Assembly: GCA_907164885.2 (NCBI GenBank)
Contig: OU015492.1
Coordinates: forward strand, 201,016,120 to 201,080,119
DNA length: 64,000 nt
Origin: Dolomedes plantarius
Taxonomy: Eukaryota; Arthropoda; Arachnida; Araneae; Dolomedidae
Direction: 5' to 3'
The position numbers were made by a program, and so were the translations under genes. Each line of letters starts with the position of its first letter. Position 1 is the first letter of the stretch. The notes beneath the pieces were generated by a model. That model saw nothing but the letters and a program-made list of their open reading frames with translations. It was not told the origin of the DNA and did no database searches. Below, one piece after another: positions 59,165 to 64,000 of the stretch.

Positions 59165-59545
59165 AGAATTATGTAATAAAAATATTTTTTATGGTTTTTC
59201 ATAGAAAAATTCAAATTTAAGTACAAAAAATAAATTTAAAAAAAATATATTATCAACTTTGTGATTTTGCCCACAAGTTCACTGCTGAAAAAAATAAAGG
59301 ATATCTAGAGAATAAAAAAAAATGGGTTCAGTGAGGTTAAAATGAACTTACAGATTATGAATCGAGCACACTGCCAAGTGAGTTGTGGAATCTTTTCATG
59401 GAAATCACAACGAGGTGAAGATGGATTCCAGTTTCAGAATTCTGTAAAGAAACCAATATTTTCTTACAATGCCATAATAAAAATTAGAGTGATTTGTGAC
59501 ACCAAGAAGCATTGAAAAGCAGAGTTCATTATTTATTTATTTATT
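59165..59545 (-). repeat. Left copy of a diverged 2.6-kb-spaced duplication, with exon-like segment
   Basis: This aligns with 61730-62060 across TTTTCATAGAAAAA, CCACAAGTTCACTGCTGAAA, ATATCTAGAGAATAAAAAA, CAGAATTCTGTAAAGAAACC and AATATTTTCTTACAATGCCA. On the - strand 59352-59441 is framed by TTTCTTTACAG| and |GTAAGTT, both perfect splice consensus and both kept in the other copy. Translations of the 90 bases contain stops in the frame best matched by the other copy, so it may be noncoding or dead. Confidence 0.6.
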
Positions 59546-59577
59546 TTACAAATGCCACACACTACCAAAAATAGCAC

Positions 59578-59715
59578 CTATGCAATCAGTGCACGTGCTC
59601 TCCAATACTTCTCAACAAGATCAGTAAAACGTTTTAGTGCAGAGCACTCGTCTATTTGCTTATCAGTGAAATAAAAAAGGTAGTATGACCCCCTTACATG
59701 TATACTTTGGACCAT
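59578..59715 (-). CDS. Possible 45-codon coding remnant, unknown
   Basis: The - strand frame from ATG at 59715 reads through FTDKQIDECSALKRFTDLVE and KYWRARALIA to TAG, and it is followed by a run of overlapping AATAAA polyadenylation-like signals (about 59536-59556). The amino-acid mix is unlike chance frames in this AT-rich region. The equivalent place in the right-hand copy (about 62060-62075) lacks this segment, so it was inserted here or deleted there. I do not recognise the family; a transposon-derived fragment is as likely as a host gene's last exon. Confidence 0.35.
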   Translation of the reverse strand: MVQSIHVRGSYYLFYFTDKQIDECSALKRFTDLVEKYWRARALIA

Positions 59716-59719
59716 AGGC

Positions 59720-60120
59720 GTAGCGTGCTTCTAACATTTGGGATGGATACAAATTGAATTCAGCTAGGGCCCTTCTCAGCGCATTGACTACCGATCAATC
59801 CTTAAAATTTGAAATATGATTTTTTGAAATTGAGTAACAATAGAATTGATGTTTGAGTAGTATTCAAAAAGTTATACAATGAGAAAATAAATGTAATATA
59901 AATAAAAGAAGAAAAAAAATGTAGCATGCTTCTAACATTTGGGACGGATACAAATTGAATTCAGCTAGGGCCCTTCTCAGCGCATTGACTACCGATCGAT
60001 CCTTAAAATTTGAAATATGATTTTTGAAATTGAGTAACAATAGAATTGGTTTGAGTAGTATTCAAAAAGTTATACAATGAGGAAAATAAATGTAATATAA
60101 ATAAAAGAAGAAAAAAAAAT
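59720..60120 (+). repeat. Near-identical tandem duplication, 200-bp unit, two copies
   Basis: GTAGC(G/A)TGCTTCTAACATTTGG begins units at 59720 and 59921, and GTAGCATCGA starts a third that stops at once (60121). The two units differ by only a few bases and 1-2 base indels, so the duplication is young. They contain CAGCTAGGGCCCTTCTCAGC and an A-rich end. Confidence 0.93.
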
Positions 60121-60129
60121 GTAGCATCG

Positions 60130-61725
60130 AATTTTTGTTATGGATCATATCATTGTTAAAAACTATGTTAGGGCTAAAGACATAATCGGTATTTTCAGTG
60201 TCACAGTTTGAAAAAAATGGGAAAAAACCAACTTTTTAAAAAGTTTTCTACAATTTTCTGATTTAACTGAACCAAAAATTTCTCCTCACATGAATTTTCA
60301 AATCAGATTAAGTGAAAATTACACATAATGGAATATGCACTGAGCATATAATTTAATACCAAAAATTGCCTGGTGATTAAAAGTTGAGAAGTAATCAGAC
60401 TTTCAATGTGCTGAATATGTTTAGCACAATATTTAAATAAGACTTTAATATACATGAACTAGATTACTACCTCGCAAAACTTCCAAGAAACAATTTCAAC
60501 TAACTATTGTATAACTTTCCATATAATTTGGCTTTCCATAAAACTCCAACTGATGTTCAGAATCAGTTGAGTTATTTTTCAGGCACAACTTTATCAACAT
60601 ATTTAATTATGAAACTTTGAGAAAGTAAAGACAATTTACAATGCATTTCCCCCCATTTTTTAAACAGCTAAACAAGATGATCAGTGGAATTTTAAAAAAT
60701 TTAGTACAAATTTAGTACAGGATCAAAAATATAAAATAATGGTCTATTAGGATTTGAAGGATGATTATATACTTAAACAAGGGGGGTAGCAAAATAGGAT
60801 ATTGTTTAATAATAAAGTCAGTTGTTCAGTCAAGAAGTCAATTATTGTATTTTGATGATCAGAAATTTTATGTCTTAGAACATCAAGCAATTCAATTACC
60901 ACATTTAATACATTTTCACCATCACTCATTACTGTTTTCATTTAATCCAAATTCTTTATATAAGTATTAAGACTTAAAATGGAATAAACATGTTTAACAG
61001 AGAGAAAAATTTATGGCATGCATAAAATTAAATTTTACCAAAATTTAAAATTACTTAGCCCATTAACTAATGATCTAATACATCCAAAAGCAATTTCCTT
61101 TTTACTACTTCTGTAATGAATTATCAACGAACCTCTAACAACTTATCAGGAAATTCTAAAAATATTTTTAAAATTTTAATGTTAACCATTAGGAATAAAT
61201 AAAGCTTGGCACTTCACATTTTCATAATATAAATATCATTTTTCTGTTATTATAAAAGACTCTGTAAACCAGGCGTTTTGCTTTTTGGAACTGTATCTTG
61301 TATCCGTGAATTCATTGATTATACAGGAGTTCTATTCCATTATTAAGAAAGGGTTATTTCATTCACTTATCAAACACACATTTTGATATAATAAACCACA
61401 ACTCACAATGGATGTCTTATCTACAATTTTATAAACAAACTTTGTCTATGAACACATTTTATATTTTCTAAATAAACCTTGGCATTTTATAATTTTATAA
61501 TATAAATCTCTTTTTTTGGCAAGAGTTAAAGTCTTTCACAAGAGTCGTGTTAACTGAAATCCCCGGACTGCACTTTCTCACTCACCTAAAACCTTAACAA
61601 CAAGCTTCACAGTTAAAAAAGAATAAATAAAGAAAATCAATATTCTATCCACAAATTATTGAGACCAAAGTTTATGAGAAAGTTCAGATTAGCGTCTAAG
61701 TTAAAAAAACTAATTTGAAATTTTT
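60130..61725. other. AT-rich stretch, no gene established
   Basis: The part at 61500-61620 resembles 63690-63775 (ACTTTCACAAGAGTC, TTAACTGAAA..C shared), extending the duplication. On the - strand GGTTTTAG|GTGAGTG near 61575 is a donor-like site lost in the other copy. Confidence 0.4.
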
Positions 61726-61729
61726 AGTT

Positions 61730-62060
61730 GTTTAATAAATATTTTTAGTTTTTTTCATAGAAAAAATTTAATTAGTTAAAAATAAATCTAAAAAAATATT
61801 AAAAACAGTGATTTGGGCCACAAGTCCACTGCTGAAAATAAAAGTATATCTCGAGAATAAAAAAGGTAGGCTCAGTGGCGTTAAAAACTTACGCAGGTTA
61901 TGAGATCCAAGTGGTATTTGTCTTTCAAGCCTGAAGCTCTGAATAGATTCCATTTTCAAAATTCTGTAAAAAAACCAATATTTTCTTATAATGCCATAAT
62001 AAAAATTTAATGTTTTATCAAACCAAGAAGTATTGAAAAGTAGAGTTCTTTATAAACTTG
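61730..62060 (-). repeat. Right copy of the diverged duplication, with exon-like segment
   Basis: This aligns with 59165-59545. On the - strand the 71-base segment 61893-61963 lies between TTTTTTTACAG| and |GTAAGTT. It is open in one frame (ESIQSFRLERQIPLGSHNL). A second acceptor-like TTTTATTTTCAG|CAGTGGAC near 61835 is also shared by both copies. No protein family is recognised. Confidence 0.5.
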
Positions 62061-62099
62061 CTTATCACTAATATAAAAAGGGGAAAAGAAACTAATTTT

Positions 62100-64000
62100 A
62101 CCCTTTATATATATATATTAAGCCAATAAGTTCACATTTATTTTGCACAGCATGACAACAAAATAATTTCCAAAAGACCTTTAGAGATGAACAGCTTATA
62201 GATAGTTATTGAGAACATTCTCAGATTTATAAAAACTCTTATCGTACAATATCTATTACAATAAAGCAATTTTTGTATGTACACATTCTGATAATCTACA
62301 AATCTATATACTTATAAATATATAATTTAAAAACATGGAATGCAAATTAATAAGTTAAGAAACAATTTATGTATCTAAATAGTCTATTTTGGAATAATTT
62401 TCACTGCCATCATCTCTAATAACACTGATAAAAGTGATTTCAAACACGATACAAATTAGAAAATTAAATGCACGTGGCATCTATATTGACACAAATTTAA
62501 AACTCTAAACTTCTCATTACTCCAGAGGTTCTTTGAATGAATTCAGGAATACAATGGAGTTCAGATACATACAAAAATTAATAATTCTTGAAAATATATA
62601 TACACTCAATTGCAAGAATATATACACTCAGTTGCAAAAAGTATGCACCATTATGTTATTCCTAAAGAGTGAAATTGTTTTATTTTATATCTTCAGAGAG
62701 AGTAGAAATATAATCTAAATATCAAAGCCAGTTCAAAATATTGATTAATAGCAATTGAAATTCAAAATGTTCCTTAAATAAGCTTTTTATTTAATGAGAT
62801 ATTCAAAATAAAAAAATGCTCCAATATTTGCTATTGTTTCAATATTTACTTGACATGTGGATACTGATTAAACAATATTTTGATCTGGTTTTGAAATTTT
62901 GAATATATCTTTGCTCTCGATAGACATAAAGAAATTTCACCCAGTAGGAATAACATATACATATATAGCAATTGAGTGTACACATAGAACATTATAAATA
63001 GAATTTTAAAAAAATTATATTTTAAGGCTATTAAGATTATACATGAAAAATACCTATTAGTGTTTAGCATTTAAATTAAAATATATAATTATACTAAATA
63101 CATTCTTTTAAATTATGAACACAAAAATTTTAAGAATATTTGTTCTTTATTTCTTTATAATGTATAAAATGCAGTGTATTTTATAAAGTTTACTCAAAAC
63201 ACAATTTGATAAGGAATTCAATAGATCCTTTTGTATGATTTACAAGTTCATTTTTAGAATCTTTTATAATGTGGAACGTTTTTGAATCCATCTTTTAACA
63301 TTTAGACATGGATAATTTGTTGCCTATTGATACCTGGCAATAAGAACATTGTAAAATATATTTAATAGGAAAATGGACAATTTTTCCACCATTGAATACT
63401 ATGCATGAATTTACTATGGAGGAATCATGTGTAACTGATTTATCAATCCAGTAGTAAAAAAATGTTTAATTTGGATTAACATATTAAAAAAAATTTCATT
63501 ATAATTTTCTTTCAAATTTCTTTAAAGAAATAAAATGGAAAATATTATACTGGAAATGAAAATACATTTTTATTTTTCAACTATGTAGATTTGGAATTGA
63601 TATTTGTGTCATGTATTTTATACTTTCTAAAGGATATAAAAATCTAAATAGTGCGTACAAATTACAATTCTAAATATTAATTTAATTAGCAAATACTTAA
63701 GACTTTCACAAGAGTCCATTTACTTCCTTTGTCCATCTAAAATATTAACTGAAACACGAATCTTAAATTATTCCGAAACAAAATGTTTTTATTTATACAT
63801 ACGAAAGTGCTCGTAAGTGCCATAAGTATTGCTAATTCAATACACTCAGTTCAGTAGAGTTTGATCTGAAATATGGTCAATTCATATATAACTTGGATTA
63901 AAACACTATCTTATAACAGAAATAGAATAATGTTCACTATGTAAGGGTGTTAAATAAAATCTAAAGGCAATAATTTAAGACTAACGAATGAAACTTACTT
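62100..64000. other. AT-rich stretch to the end of the window
   Basis: Contains short (TA)n at 62106-62119, a repeated ATATACACTCA(A/G)TTGCAA near 62600-62637, and the duplicate segment at 63690-63775. Short - strand frames near 62373-62430 and 63190-63280 are not distinguishable from chance. Confidence 0.4.

Noticed and set aside
60765..60941. 58-codon - strand frame with a leucine-rich, helix-like peptide
   Set aside because: Chance frames of this length are common here. The + strand is also open, and no convincing splice donor follows.
51332..64000. Search for exon 5 of the dioxygenase (HTD motif region)
   Set aside because: No + strand segment with the expected motif and splice phase could be seen, so none is annotated.

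Overview
The window is AT-rich nuclear DNA from an animal, most likely an arthropod. The evidence is split genes with GT-AG introns, long (TA)n microsatellites, several tRNA-headed SINE families, and Tc1/mariner, pogo-like, hAT, piggyBac-like, PIF/Harbinger, Helitron and BEL/Pao-like debris. Bacterial or organellar gene organisation is absent. An arachnid would fit, but the sequence does not prove it. There is one 100-N scaffold gap at 25519-25618.

Only one conventional host gene is recognisable. It lies on the + strand from about 37.7 to 51.3 kb and continues past the window, or has lost its 3' half. It encodes the N-terminal part of a gamma-butyrobetaine/trimethyllysine dioxygenase (carnitine biosynthesis). 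Four exons (37709-37807, 40088-40224, 47605-47787, 51132-51331) have matching splice phases. Exons 1 and 3 each carry a small insertion that breaks the frame, so the locus is either a young pseudogene or a stretch of imperfect consensus. Its introns hold a pogo-like element, a PIF/Harbinger element with a truncated MADF gene, SINEs and other repeats.

Layout. 0-2.5 kb: Helitron 3' end and a hAT transposase remnant. 4.5-5.75 kb: about eight copies of a 150-bp tandem repeat. 5.9-9.4 kb: MITEs, including a TTAA-flanked MITE inserted in a SINE. 15.9-18.4 kb: a GC-richer LTR-like block beside a complete but dead Tc1/mariner element with DD36E spacing. 20.8-25.1 kb: a SINE, a dispersed repeat swollen by microsatellite, a second TTAA MITE, and an exon-like GC-rich island. 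26.1-32.6 kb: two hAT-type elements with perfect 8-bp duplications, a long foldback element and four SINEs. 35.5-36.6 kb: BEL/Pao-like gag remnants on the - strand. 37-51 kb: the dioxygenase gene. 51.4-53.9 kb: a TA-flanked MITE and a third hAT-type element. 54.1-59.2 kb: an element of about 5 kb with TTAA-flanked matching ends and a piggyBac transposase fragment inside. 59.2-64 kb: a diverged tandem duplication with splice-site-like conservation on the - strand.

Apart from the dioxygenase gene, nothing shows genes working together. The rest is layered transposon insertion, often datable by nesting. No new defence or metabolic system is visible. The most informative novelties are the intact-ended mobile elements, their palindromic repeats, and the unexplained duplicated region at the right end.
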